From the NCBI GenBank assembly GCA_002450925.1, contig DKAU01000141.1, forward strand, positions 1-13,372: a stretch of 13,372 nt of DNA, in the 5' to 3' direction. The notes beneath the pieces were generated by a model. The model was not told where the DNA came from. It searched no databases and was given only the letters and a program-made list of their open reading frames with translations. This stretch comes from Thiobacillus sp. UBA6918 (GTDB lineage Bacteria; Pseudomonadota; Gammaproteobacteria; Burkholderiales; Thiobacillaceae). A program made the position numbers and the translations under genes. Shown piece after piece: positions 6,953-13,372 of the stretch (within the stretch, counting starts at the first letter, position 1; each line of letters starts with the position of its first letter).

Positions 6953-7471
6953 TTATTTCAATACGGAGGACATGACTGCTTCTTCTTCCTTCGCCAGATT
7001 GGTCAAAGCTGCCGAGATCCCGCCTTGTGACATTTGCGCCATCAGGCTGGTATTGAAGCGCATTACATAAATCTTTCCATCCTTGCCTTCGAATACACTG
7101 TAACGGCAGGTAAGAGAGGGAGGTGTCTGGGCTTGTTGCTGGGCTTTCAGAACTGCTTCGGCCAACGTGGGATGGCACATGCCCACTATTTTCATGGGTT
7201 TGGCATCTGCATGACCCGCCTTCCTCATCATCTCCTGGGCATCAAACACGCCGGCTATTTTCCAGCCGCGCGCCTGAGCTGTTTTCTGGAGCGCGTCCAC
7301 GGTTTCTTCAAAGCCGTATTTGCTGGGTTTTTCCAGCATCATGGCCTGCATGAGTTTTGCCTGTGCCTGCTGCATCTGTTGCATCGAGGCTTGCACGTCC
7401 TGGGGGTTGGCTGCATGTGCAGTACCTGCAGAAAACGTGAAAATGGAAAACAGGAAAAGAAAAACTTTCAT
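6953..7471 (-). CDS. Exported DUF302-domain protein
   Basis: A 172-residue protein with a signal peptide (probable cut after A-H-A, residue 20) followed by a Met/Gln-rich helical stretch at about 25-46 that may form a coiled coil. A DUF302 domain spans about 52-140: a G-F-E-E-T-V-D-A-L start, G-W-K-I-A-G-V-F-D, Cys99 in the V-G-M-C-H-P loop, and Cys122 in L-T-C-R-Y-S-V-F-E. These two cysteines sit where DUF302 proteins often carry conserved Cys residues, and in a periplasmic protein they might form a disulfide or bind metal. DUF302 has no settled biochemical role. The ribosome binding site is weak. It follows the zinc-finger gene after 18 bases and precedes the NTF2-like gene by two, so co-expression with ilvE is likely. 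Confidence 0.84.
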   Translation of the reverse strand: MKVFLFLFSIFTFSAGTAHAANPQDVQASMQQMQQAQAKLMQAMMLEKPSKYGFEETVDALQKTAQARGWKIAGVFDAQEMMRKAGHADAKPMKIVGMCHPTLAEAVLKAQQQAQTPPSLTCRYSVFEGKDGKIYVMRFNTSLMAQMSQGGISAALTNLAKEEEAVMSSVLK

Positions 7472-7489
7472 GGAAAAATTCCAGGGGGT

Positions 7490-7684
7490 TCAATGGCTGG
7501 GGCGGGCCTCGCCAATCAGTTTGTAATGTGTGCCACAGTAGGGGCACACGGCCTCACCGGTTTTTTCGATGGGCAAAAAAACACGCGGATGTGCATTCCA
7601 GGCGTTATGTTCAGGTAGTGGACAATGTAAGGGGAGGTTGGATGCATCCACTTCAATGACGCGCTTGGTGTTGTCTCCTGACAT
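7490..7684 (-). CDS. Small CHCC zinc-finger protein
   Basis: A 64-residue protein of the zf-CHCC family (the same fold as the C-terminus of mitochondrial NDUFS6). Likely zinc ligands are Cys21, His32, Cys47 and Cys50, in the pattern C-P, W-N-A-H-P-R-V-F-L, then T-G-E-A-V-C-P-Y-C-G-T. Bacterial members are small and uncharacterised, and I recall them next to ilvE in other betaproteobacteria. The ribosome binding site AAAGG overlaps the ilvE stop codon TAA, and the gap to ilvE is 11 bases, so it is translated from the ilvE message. Cytosolic location is inferred from the absence of a signal or membrane segment. Confidence 0.88.
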   Translation of the reverse strand: MSGDNTKRVIEVDASNLPLHCPLPEHNAWNAHPRVFLPIEKTGEAVCPYCGTHYKLIGEARPSH

Positions 7685-7695
7685 TGTGGTTACCT

Positions 7696-8616
7696 TTAAA
7701 CGTAAGTCAGCCAGTTTTCGTGCTTGGGGGAACGGCCTTGCACACAGTCGAAATAAAGTGTCTGAAGTTTTTGCGTAATGGGCCCGCGTGAACCGTTGCC
7801 AATCGCACGGTTGTCCAATTCCCGAATAGGGGTGACCTCAGCAGCAGTACCGGTGAAGAAGGCTTCGTCGGCAGAGTAAACTTCGTCGCGGGTGATGCGC
7901 TTCTCGATCACCTGATATCCAAGCTCGCCGGCCAGCTGCACGATGGTGTCGCGGGTAATGCCTTCCAATGCGGAAGTCAGGTCAGGCGTATAAATCTTGC
8001 CCTTGCGGATGATGAAGATGTTTTCACCCGAACCCTCCGCTACAAAGCCGTCCACATCCAGCAGCAGCGCTTCGTCGTAACCATCCATCTCGGCCTCGCG
8101 ATGGGCAAGGATCGAGTTCATGTAATTTCCGTTGGCCTTGGCCTTGCACATGGTCACGTTGACATGGTGGCGGGAGAACGAAGAGGTTTTCACGCGGATG
8201 CCGTTATCCAGCGCTGCCTGACCCAAATAGGCGCCCCATTTCCAGGCGGCCACGATGACATGGGTGGAAAGGCTTTTGGCCGAAATGCCCATGGCCTCAG
8301 ACCCATAGAAGGCCATCGGCCGGATGTAGGCGGATTCGAGCTTGTTTTCACGCACGGCCAATTTGTGCGCTTCATTGATTTCGTCTTTGCCGTAGGGCAT
8401 TTTCATGCCGAGGATGTGGGCTGAGCGGAAGAGACGGTCGGTATGATCCTGCAGGCGGAAAATAGCGGTGCCCTTGGGAGTCTGGTAGGCGCGCACGCCT
8501 TCGAAAACGCCCATGCCGTAATGCAGGGTGTGGGTCAGCACGTGGGTTGTGGCATCTCGCCAGTTCACCAGTTTGCCGTCATACCAGATAACGCCGTCGC
8601 GGTCGGCCATCGACAT
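7696..8616 (-). CDS. ilvE: Branched-chain amino acid aminotransferase
   Basis: Fold-type IV PLP aminotransferase that exchanges the amino group between glutamate and the keto acids of leucine, isoleucine and valine, the last step of their synthesis, in the cytosol. The length of 306 residues is normal. The PLP lysine is Lys160 in C-K-A-K-A-N-G-N-Y. Other family hallmarks are the G-M-G-V-F-E-G-V-R-A-Y stretch (34-44), E-G-S-G-E-N-I-F, L-E-G-I-T-R-D, and F-F-T-G-T-A-A-E-V-T-P near the C-terminus. Start: the ATG at 8616 has GGAG (8624-8627) eight bases upstream; an ATG two codons later is less well placed. First gene of a four-gene unit. D-amino acid aminotransferase or aminodeoxychorismate lyase are shorter relatives and fit less well. 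Confidence 0.96.
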   Translation of the reverse strand: MSMADRDGVIWYDGKLVNWRDATTHVLTHTLHYGMGVFEGVRAYQTPKGTAIFRLQDHTDRLFRSAHILGMKMPYGKDEINEAHKLAVRENKLESAYIRPMAFYGSEAMGISAKSLSTHVIVAAWKWGAYLGQAALDNGIRVKTSSFSRHHVNVTMCKAKANGNYMNSILAHREAEMDGYDEALLLDVDGFVAEGSGENIFIIRKGKIYTPDLTSALEGITRDTIVQLAGELGYQVIEKRITRDEVYSADEAFFTGTAAEVTPIRELDNRAIGNGSRGPITQKLQTLYFDCVQGRSPKHENWLTYV

Positions 8617-8639
8617 AATGAAACTCCAAGACTTCGAAT

Positions 8640-8668
8640 AGGATAGAAAGAATGTGAAATTGTATCAA
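8640..8668 (-). promoter_or_regulatory. ilvE: Sigma70-like promoter of the ilvE unit
   Basis: On the minus strand, TTGATA (8663-8668, five of six consensus bases) and TATCCT (8640-8645, four of six) are 17 bases apart. Transcription would start near 8633, giving a short leader that still includes the GGAG ribosome binding site. No leader peptide or attenuator fits in so short a leader. Confidence 0.5.
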
Positions 8669-8882
8669 AGGCCAGACAGATCGCCCGGTTTCGATGTGGA
8701 GAGAGGCTAAATTACCGTGGTGATTCCCACCCTGACAGGTTAGCGTCACGAACGGCGGAAAGTAACCCACCAGCCTGCTTATATCACACACCAGTCGTTA
8801 ACCGGGCAGCGCATGGCACCAACGAGCCAATTCGGAAGCCGGAAAGGAATGTGGCCACTATCGGCAAGCGGTCATGAACCTT
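8669..8882. other. Intergenic stretch with no gene seen
   Basis: Between the ilvE promoter and the end of the hydrolase gene I see no supported reading frame, no RNA gene, no repeat and no convincing terminator. A short minus-strand frame (8579-8791) overlaps the ilvE start and lacks coding character. Confidence 0.5.
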
Positions 8883-9692
8883 TTATTTTTCTGCAACCTT
8901 GCCAATCCAGCGAATGATCTCGGGTGCTGAGACACTGGGTGAGTTCAAATGGTCTGTTTCTGGCTCGTACATCCGGGTCAGCGAATGGCTGGGCAGGGCG
9001 CCGAAGTGTGACTGTTTGTCCTTTTTTAGGGAGGGGTAATCACGAGTTGGCGCGATATACAGGACTGGCGTGCCGTCTCTGACATGCCTGACCGCGTAAT
9101 CCATATTGTGTGGGCCATCTGGATTAAACCAGTTGTAATAATTTGCCGCTGTTGTGGAAACCGGGAAGGTGCCTTTGCTGCCTTCCTGATCAGCAAACTC
9201 GGATTTTTCGCTGCCTTTCCCGTCATCTATCATGCCTTTGGCCTTGCCGACATATCCGCCCAATGCGTCGCGGAAAACTTTGGCGCCGTGGCTTCCCCCA
9301 GGTGCGATGGCAATAAGACCATCCACTGACTGTTCTCCGCCATAGAGCAAGGCGTTCAAACCACCCTGGCTGTGTCCGGCCACAAACAGTTTCTTCGCAC
9401 CATTGGCGCGCATATTGTTCAATGCGGCAGTGATTTCGCTGGCGCTGTCCTTCATGTCCACATCGTATTGACGGTTCTTTGACCATGTCATTTCAAGATT
9501 GGCGACCTGGTAGCCTTCCTTTTCAAGAGCGCTTGCCAGTTCATCGACCCATCTGGCCGGGCTGCCAGCCTTGCCGTGCATTACCACTACGCCGATTTCG
9601 GATGCGGGAGATTGTGCGAGCACATGGGGTGAAAAGATTGAAACGGCCAGCGTCAGCAGCGCGGCAATGGTGATGCGTAATGCATGGGTCAT
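8883..9692 (-). CDS. Exported alpha/beta hydrolase
   Basis: A 269-residue alpha/beta-hydrolase with a signal peptide (residues 1-26, probable cut after V-L-A). The fold begins at VVVMHGKAGSP (36-45), which gives the oxyanion-loop His-Gly. The nucleophile elbow is G-H-S-Q-G-G with Ser108, and His248 in E-T-D-H-L-N-S-P is the likely catalytic histidine. An Asp such as Asp218 (P-T-R-D-Y) may complete the triad. The substrate is unknown: esterase, lipase-like or peptidase roles are all possible. The frame extends upstream into glnE, but AGGAG (9698-9702) sits five bases before the ATG at 9692 and the signal peptide follows at once, so this start is firm. It lies 67 bases downstream of glnE on the same strand, with its own promoter-like site. 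Confidence 0.87.
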   Translation of the reverse strand: MTHALRITIAALLTLAVSIFSPHVLAQSPASEIGVVVMHGKAGSPARWVDELASALEKEGYQVANLEMTWSKNRQYDVDMKDSASEITAALNNMRANGAKKLFVAGHSQGGLNALLYGGEQSVDGLIAIAPGGSHGAKVFRDALGGYVGKAKGMIDDGKGSEKSEFADQEGSKGTFPVSTTAANYYNWFNPDGPHNMDYAVRHVRDGTPVLYIAPTRDYPSLKKDKQSHFGALPSHSLTRMYEPETDHLNSPSVSAPEIIRWIGKVAEK

Positions 9693-9729
9693 GTTGTCTC
9701 CTTTTTTTATGGCTCTAAACATGCTGCAA

Positions 9730-9735
9730 ATTATA
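9730..9735 (-). promoter_or_regulatory. Perfect TATAAT -10 element before the hydrolase gene
   Basis: Read on the minus strand, TATAAT lies 37 bases upstream of the hydrolase ATG, giving a leader of about 30 bases that includes the AGGAG site. The expected -35 region overlaps the end of glnE and is a poor match (GCGGCT-like), so a promoter is plausible but not certain. Confidence 0.35.
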
Positions 9736-9759
9736 TAAGCGACATATGCGTAGCCGCGA

Positions 9760-12435
9760 TTATCCGAAAACCCTCCCCCAAAGTCGATTGACTGACTCGC
9801 GCTCAGCAACAAGATAGATTTTCTCAATCCTGGCATGCTCCGATCCAGACAATTTGACGGCATGCTGCGTTCGTCGCAGCTCGCGGTAAGCATTAGCGGC
9901 GTTTTCGGCAATCTCCATTGGAAGTAGTCCGAGTTCGCCGCAGCGTTTGAGCAGGCCGATGTTGCCAACATTGTCGAGAAGGGCTGGGTGATACTTGCTG
10001 TTAAGCAGGATGAGGTATTGCACGGCAAATTCCACGTCCACGATTCCGCCGCTGTCGTGCTTGATGTCGAACAATTCAGTGGGATTGGGGTGCCCATCGT
10101 GCATTTTCTGGCGCATGGACAGCACTTCCTCCTTCAGTTTGGTCGCGTCGCGTGGCAGGGTGAGAATGGCTCGACGAATAACCTCGAATTTTTCGCCCAC
10201 CAAAGTATCGCCGCAGACAAAACGTGCACGGGTCAGTGCCTGGTGTTCCCAGGTCCAGGCGTGATTGCGCTGGTAATCCTCGAAGGCTACAACGGAACTG
10301 ACCAGCAACCCGGAACCGCCATCTGGCCGCAGCCGCAGGTCGGTGTCATAGAGCACGCCAGCACCTGTGGTCGTTGTGAACCAGGTGCTGAGTTTTTGCG
10401 CCAGGCGTGCATAGAGGGCGCCTGCATCGGGGGTGTCGTCCTCGTACAGGAAAACGAGATCAAGATCTGAAGCGTAGCCCAATTCTTTCCCGCCCAGCTT
10501 GCCGTACCCAATGATGGCAAAGCGCGGCACTTCGACATGACGTTTTGGTAGCGTCGCCCAGGCACGTTTCAGGGTTTCGGCCAGCAACAAGTCGGCCAAT
10601 GCGGCCAAGTGGTCAGAGAGGGTTTCCAGCTTGAGCCTGCCCGCTACGTCCTGCGCGAGCAGGTGCAGGGTCTGCGTCTGCTTGAAACGGCGCAGGCGGT
10701 CCATCTGCGCTTCCATGTCGCCGGCTTCGGTATTCAGGTCTTCATTCAGGCGTTGTGCAAGAAGTGGCCAGTCAGGCGTTGCGAACAACTGGCGCGGGTC
10801 GATCAGTTGGTCGAGCAATTGCGGTTGCTGGGTGACAAGTTGTGCTGCCCAGGGACTCGCTGAAAACAGCCTAGCCAACTGGTTAAGAACCGAGGGGTAC
10901 TCTGCCAGCAGGGCGAGATAGGTTTGCCGCTTGGCGATGGCTTCGATCAGGTCAGTCAGTCGGGCCAGGGTTTCATCGGGATGGGACTGTTGCGCGGCCA
11001 GCTCAATGATTGGCGGCATCAGGCTGTCTACTCTAATCCTGGAGGGCTCGGTGAATTTCAGGCGAGAGGTATCGCGCAGCTGCATAAGACGGGCGATGGA
11101 ATCCTCGGCACGCTGATATCCCAGTTCGGTCAGCAGGGATTCGTTGCCGATGGGATTCATCCAAACTGCTTGCAAGGGATGTGCTGACTGATCTGTCTGC
11201 GGCGCGGCAAAGACCTGGTCGAAATGCTGCTCGACCCGGCTGCGGTGGCGCTGGAGTTCTTCCATGAGTGTCTGCCAGTCAGGGGATCCCATGGCCTGGG
11301 CAATCTGGGCCTGACTTTGGGCATCATTGGGCAAGGTCTGGGTCTGTGCATCGTCCAGATATTGCAGACGATGTTCGAGCTTGCGTAAAAAACGATATGC
11401 AGCGAGCAAATCAGCAACAGTGTCTTGAGGCAACAAGTCCTGCTCAGCCAGTATCCTTAGTACCTCCTGGGTAGGTTTGACGCGCAGCGCAGGAACGTGA
11501 CCGCCACGGATCAATTGAAACACCTGTGCGACGAACTCTATTTCCCGGATGCCGCCTGGCCCCAGCTTGATGTTGTTCTGCCTGTCCTTTCGCACCACTT
11601 CTGCACGAATTTGTGCGTGCAGTTCGCGCAAGGACTGGTAGGCGCCAAAGTCGAGATATTTGCGGAATACGAAAGGACGCACGACTGCGTCTAGTTCGCC
11701 GTTCCTTGTTCCTGTCAGGGCGCGCCCCTTGATCCAGGCGTAGCGTTCCCATGGGCGGCCATGCAGGGTGAGATAGTCCTCCAACATGGCATAGCTCATG
11801 GCCAGCGGGCCCGAATCCCCCCATGGCCGCAGGCGCAGATCGACGCGAAACACATAGCCATCGGCAGTGTTCTCGGAAATCGCGGCGCTGATTTTCCGGC
11901 CGAGTCGAACAAAGAATTCATGATGCGAGATCGATGAGGGGCCGGCGGTCTGTCCTTCTTCCGGATAAAGATAAATCAGGTCAATGTCGGAAGAAACGTT
12001 CAGTTCGCGTCCACCCAGCTTGCCCATGCCGATGACCACGAGTTCCATCGGGCTGCCGTCAGGGTTGAGCGGCTGTCCGTGTCGTTCGGCCAGCTCATGC
12101 ATATAGAAAGACTGTGATGCACGGATGCAGATCTCGGCCACGTCGGAAAAAGCTTCAGTGACTTCTTCCAGCGTGGCCAGTCCGGCGATATCCCGCGCGG
12201 CAGTGCGGACCCAAACACGATTTTTCAGGTGTCGCAAATCGCGCTTGAGCAGGTTCTCGTCCCCGGTTTCTTGCCAGGGAGGAGAAAGTTTGACGAAGAA
12301 TTCCTCCATCTCGGCCCGGCTGTAAGGGCGCTTGATGACGGCAAGGGTTTCTTCTTCCAGTGCAGGATGGCTTTCCAGCAGCCTTGAGGCATAACGAGAG
12401 GCCGACCGCAATTGCGAAAGGACAGGGGCAGACAT
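9760..12435 (-). CDS. glnE: Bifunctional glutamine synthetase adenylyltransferase/adenylyl-removing enzyme
   Basis: Cytosolic nitrogen-control enzyme that adenylylates (inactivates) and de-adenylylates glutamine synthetase in response to glutamine and PII protein. It has 891 residues, somewhat shorter than the ~946 of E. coli GlnE but with both catalytic halves. The N-terminal adenylyl-removing nucleotidyltransferase has G-M-G-K-L-G-G (136-142) with Asp150/Asp152. The C-terminal adenylyltransferase has G-Y-G-K-L-G-G (643-649) with Asp657/Asp659. Each is followed by an R-L-R-P strand and a G-G-I-x-[DE]-[VI]-E-F helix domain; a regulatory helical linker lies between. No frameshift was seen. The ATG at 12435 lacks a clear ribosome binding site, but the N-terminal sequence suits the family. 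It diverges from acs across 62 bases. Confidence 0.96.
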   Translation of the reverse strand: MSAPVLSQLRSASRYASRLLESHPALEEETLAVIKRPYSRAEMEEFFVKLSPPWQETGDENLLKRDLRHLKNRVWVRTAARDIAGLATLEEVTEAFSDVAEICIRASQSFYMHELAERHGQPLNPDGSPMELVVIGMGKLGGRELNVSSDIDLIYLYPEEGQTAGPSSISHHEFFVRLGRKISAAISENTADGYVFRVDLRLRPWGDSGPLAMSYAMLEDYLTLHGRPWERYAWIKGRALTGTRNGELDAVVRPFVFRKYLDFGAYQSLRELHAQIRAEVVRKDRQNNIKLGPGGIREIEFVAQVFQLIRGGHVPALRVKPTQEVLRILAEQDLLPQDTVADLLAAYRFLRKLEHRLQYLDDAQTQTLPNDAQSQAQIAQAMGSPDWQTLMEELQRHRSRVEQHFDQVFAAPQTDQSAHPLQAVWMNPIGNESLLTELGYQRAEDSIARLMQLRDTSRLKFTEPSRIRVDSLMPPIIELAAQQSHPDETLARLTDLIEAIAKRQTYLALLAEYPSVLNQLARLFSASPWAAQLVTQQPQLLDQLIDPRQLFATPDWPLLAQRLNEDLNTEAGDMEAQMDRLRRFKQTQTLHLLAQDVAGRLKLETLSDHLAALADLLLAETLKRAWATLPKRHVEVPRFAIIGYGKLGGKELGYASDLDLVFLYEDDTPDAGALYARLAQKLSTWFTTTTGAGVLYDTDLRLRPDGGSGLLVSSVVAFEDYQRNHAWTWEHQALTRARFVCGDTLVGEKFEVIRRAILTLPRDATKLKEEVLSMRQKMHDGHPNPTELFDIKHDSGGIVDVEFAVQYLILLNSKYHPALLDNVGNIGLLKRCGELGLLPMEIAENAANAYRELRRTQHAVKLSGSEHARIEKIYLVAERESVNRLWGRVFG

Positions 12436-12497
12436 GGTTTGCTATGGTTTGGTATTCTTTATTAACTATAACCCCAATTGACCAGTGGAGAATTGCC
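12436..12497. promoter_or_regulatory. Divergent glnE/acs control region
   Basis: These 62 AT-rich bases must hold the start signals of both glnE (-) and acs (+) unless they are driven from further away. TATAAC at 12467-12472 could be a -10 for acs, but no good -35 lies at the right distance. No operator for a nitrogen or carbon regulator was recognised. Confidence 0.35.
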
Positions 12498-13372
12498 ATG
12501 ACCGACATTACCTCCGTTCTGCATGAGACCCGTGTTTTCCCGCCTGCCAGCGATTTCGTGGCTCAGGCGAATGTATCGGGGATGGCGGGCTATGACGCCT
12601 TGATGAATGAGGCCAAGTCAGACTATGCAGGCTTTTGGGCCAGGCTGGCCAGGGAAAACATCGCATGGCACAAACCCTTTACCCATGTGCTGGACGAGTC
12701 GCAGGCGCCTTTCTACAAGTGGTTTTACGATGGGGAACTGAACGTTTCCTACAACTGCCTGGAAAAGAACATCCAGGCCGGCAAGGGCGAAAAGAACGCG
12801 CTGATATTTGAGGCTGACGATGGAACTGTTACGACCTCGACCTACAATGATCTGCTCAAGCGGGTTTCGAAGTTTGCCAATGCATTGAAATCGCTTGGCG
12901 TGGAAGCGGGCGATCGCGTCATCATTTACATGCCCATGAGCATCGAGGCGGTGGTGTCCATGCAGGCTTGCGCGCGCATTGGCGCGATCCATTCCGTGGT
13001 GTTCGGCGGATTCTCTGCAAAATCCCTGAACGAGCGCATTGTCGATGCCAAGGCAAAAGTCGTTGTCACGGCAGATGAATCCCTGCGTGGCGGCAAGGCG
13101 GTGCCGCTGAAGGCCGCTGTGGATGAGGCGGTAGCCATAGGCGGTTGCGACAGCCTGGAAAAGGTTGTGGTGTACAAACGCTCAGGTGGCGCAATAAACA
13201 TGGCCGCCGGTCGTGACGTGTGGTGGCATGATGTAACCGATAGTCAGGCCGAAACATGCGAACCGACCTGGGTCAATGCCGAGCATCCCCTGTTCATTCT
13301 TTATACCTCCGGTTCCACCGGCAAGCCCAAGGGCGTGCAGCACTCCACCGGCGGCTATCTGCTGGGCGCGAT
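12498..13372 (+). CDS. acs: Acetyl-CoA synthetase (3' partial)
   Basis: AMP-forming acetate-CoA ligase: acetate and ATP give acetyl-AMP, then CoA displaces AMP, feeding acetate into central metabolism. The first 291 codons are present and the gene runs off the right edge; the E. coli enzyme has about 650 residues. The N-terminal Acs domain shows the W-F-Y-D-G-E-L-N-V-S-Y-N-C-L-E segment, the I-Y-M-P-M region, and the G-A-I-H-S-V-V-F-G-G-F-S nucleotide-side motif. The ANL-family phosphate loop Y-T-S-G-S-T-G-K-P-K-G begins at residue 269. The following H-S-T-G-G-Y-L-L is typical of acetyl- rather than longer-chain synthetases; propionyl-CoA synthetase is the main alternative. The ATG at 12498 has GGAG eight bases upstream. 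The regulatory acetylation lysine of Acs would lie beyond the window. Confidence 0.95.
   Translation, partial: MTDITSVLHETRVFPPASDFVAQANVSGMAGYDALMNEAKSDYAGFWARLARENIAWHKPFTHVLDESQAPFYKWFYDGELNVSYNCLEKNIQAGKGEKNALIFEADDGTVTTSTYNDLLKRVSKFANALKSLGVEAGDRVIIYMPMSIEAVVSMQACARIGAIHSVVFGGFSAKSLNERIVDAKAKVVVTADESLRGGKAVPLKAAVDEAVAIGGCDSLEKVVVYKRSGGAINMAAGRDVWWHDVTDSQAETCEPTWVNAEHPLFILYTSGSTGKPKGVQHSTGGYLLGA

Noticed and set aside
6543..7178. Long frame of 211 codons including the NTF2-like gene
   Set aside because: The upstream part overlaps the DUF302 gene in another frame and lacks family similarity; the conserved part starts at 6950.
8883..10097. Long frame of 404 codons including the hydrolase
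   Set aside because: The part upstream of 9692 lies opposite in frame within glnE and shows no domain; the signal peptide and AGGAG fix the start at 9692.

Overview
The window looks like an ordinary stretch of a proteobacterial chromosome, most likely a betaproteobacterium, perhaps of the Nitrosomonadales type. This is inferred from protein character and from the ilvE plus small CHCC zinc-finger pairing; no marker gene (rRNA, tRNA) is present to prove it. No transposase, integrase, CRISPR array, tRNA, rRNA or phage gene was seen.

Layout. 1-1905 (+) is the 3' part of a CusA-type Cu(I)/Ag(I) RND efflux pump whose N-terminal ~400 residues lie off the left edge. 2036-3347 (-) holds two tandem Sel1-repeat lipoproteins. 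A 285-base divergent spacer rich in short inverted repeats leads to hemN (3633-5015, +), the oxygen-independent coproporphyrinogen III oxidase. It is followed by a tight two-gene partner-switching cassette: a STAS anti-anti-sigma-like protein (5127-5486) and an RsbW-like ATPase/kinase (5493-5945). Next is a small exported glycine-zipper protein with a His-rich tail (6139-6480), ended by a perfect 16-bp hairpin that can serve both strands.

6543-8616 (-) is a compact four-gene unit read from ilvE: branched-chain aminotransferase, CHCC zinc-finger protein, exported DUF302 protein and NTF2-like protein, with gaps of 11, 18 and 2 bases. A good sigma70-like promoter lies just upstream of ilvE. 8883-9692 (-) is an exported alpha/beta hydrolase with its own strong ribosome binding site and a perfect TATAAT. 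It follows glnE (9760-12435, -), the bifunctional glutamine synthetase adenylyltransferase. acs (12498 to the right edge, +), acetyl-CoA synthetase, diverges from glnE and is cut at the window end.

How the genes relate: most are housekeeping metabolism (heme, branched-chain amino acids, nitrogen control, acetate activation) with copper efflux and a signalling cassette between them. I found no compelling evidence of an undescribed multi-gene system. The best candidates for a second look are the orphan STAS/RsbW-like pair, the small uncharacterised genes riding with ilvE, and the Sel1 pair with the inverted-repeat cluster in its upstream spacer.
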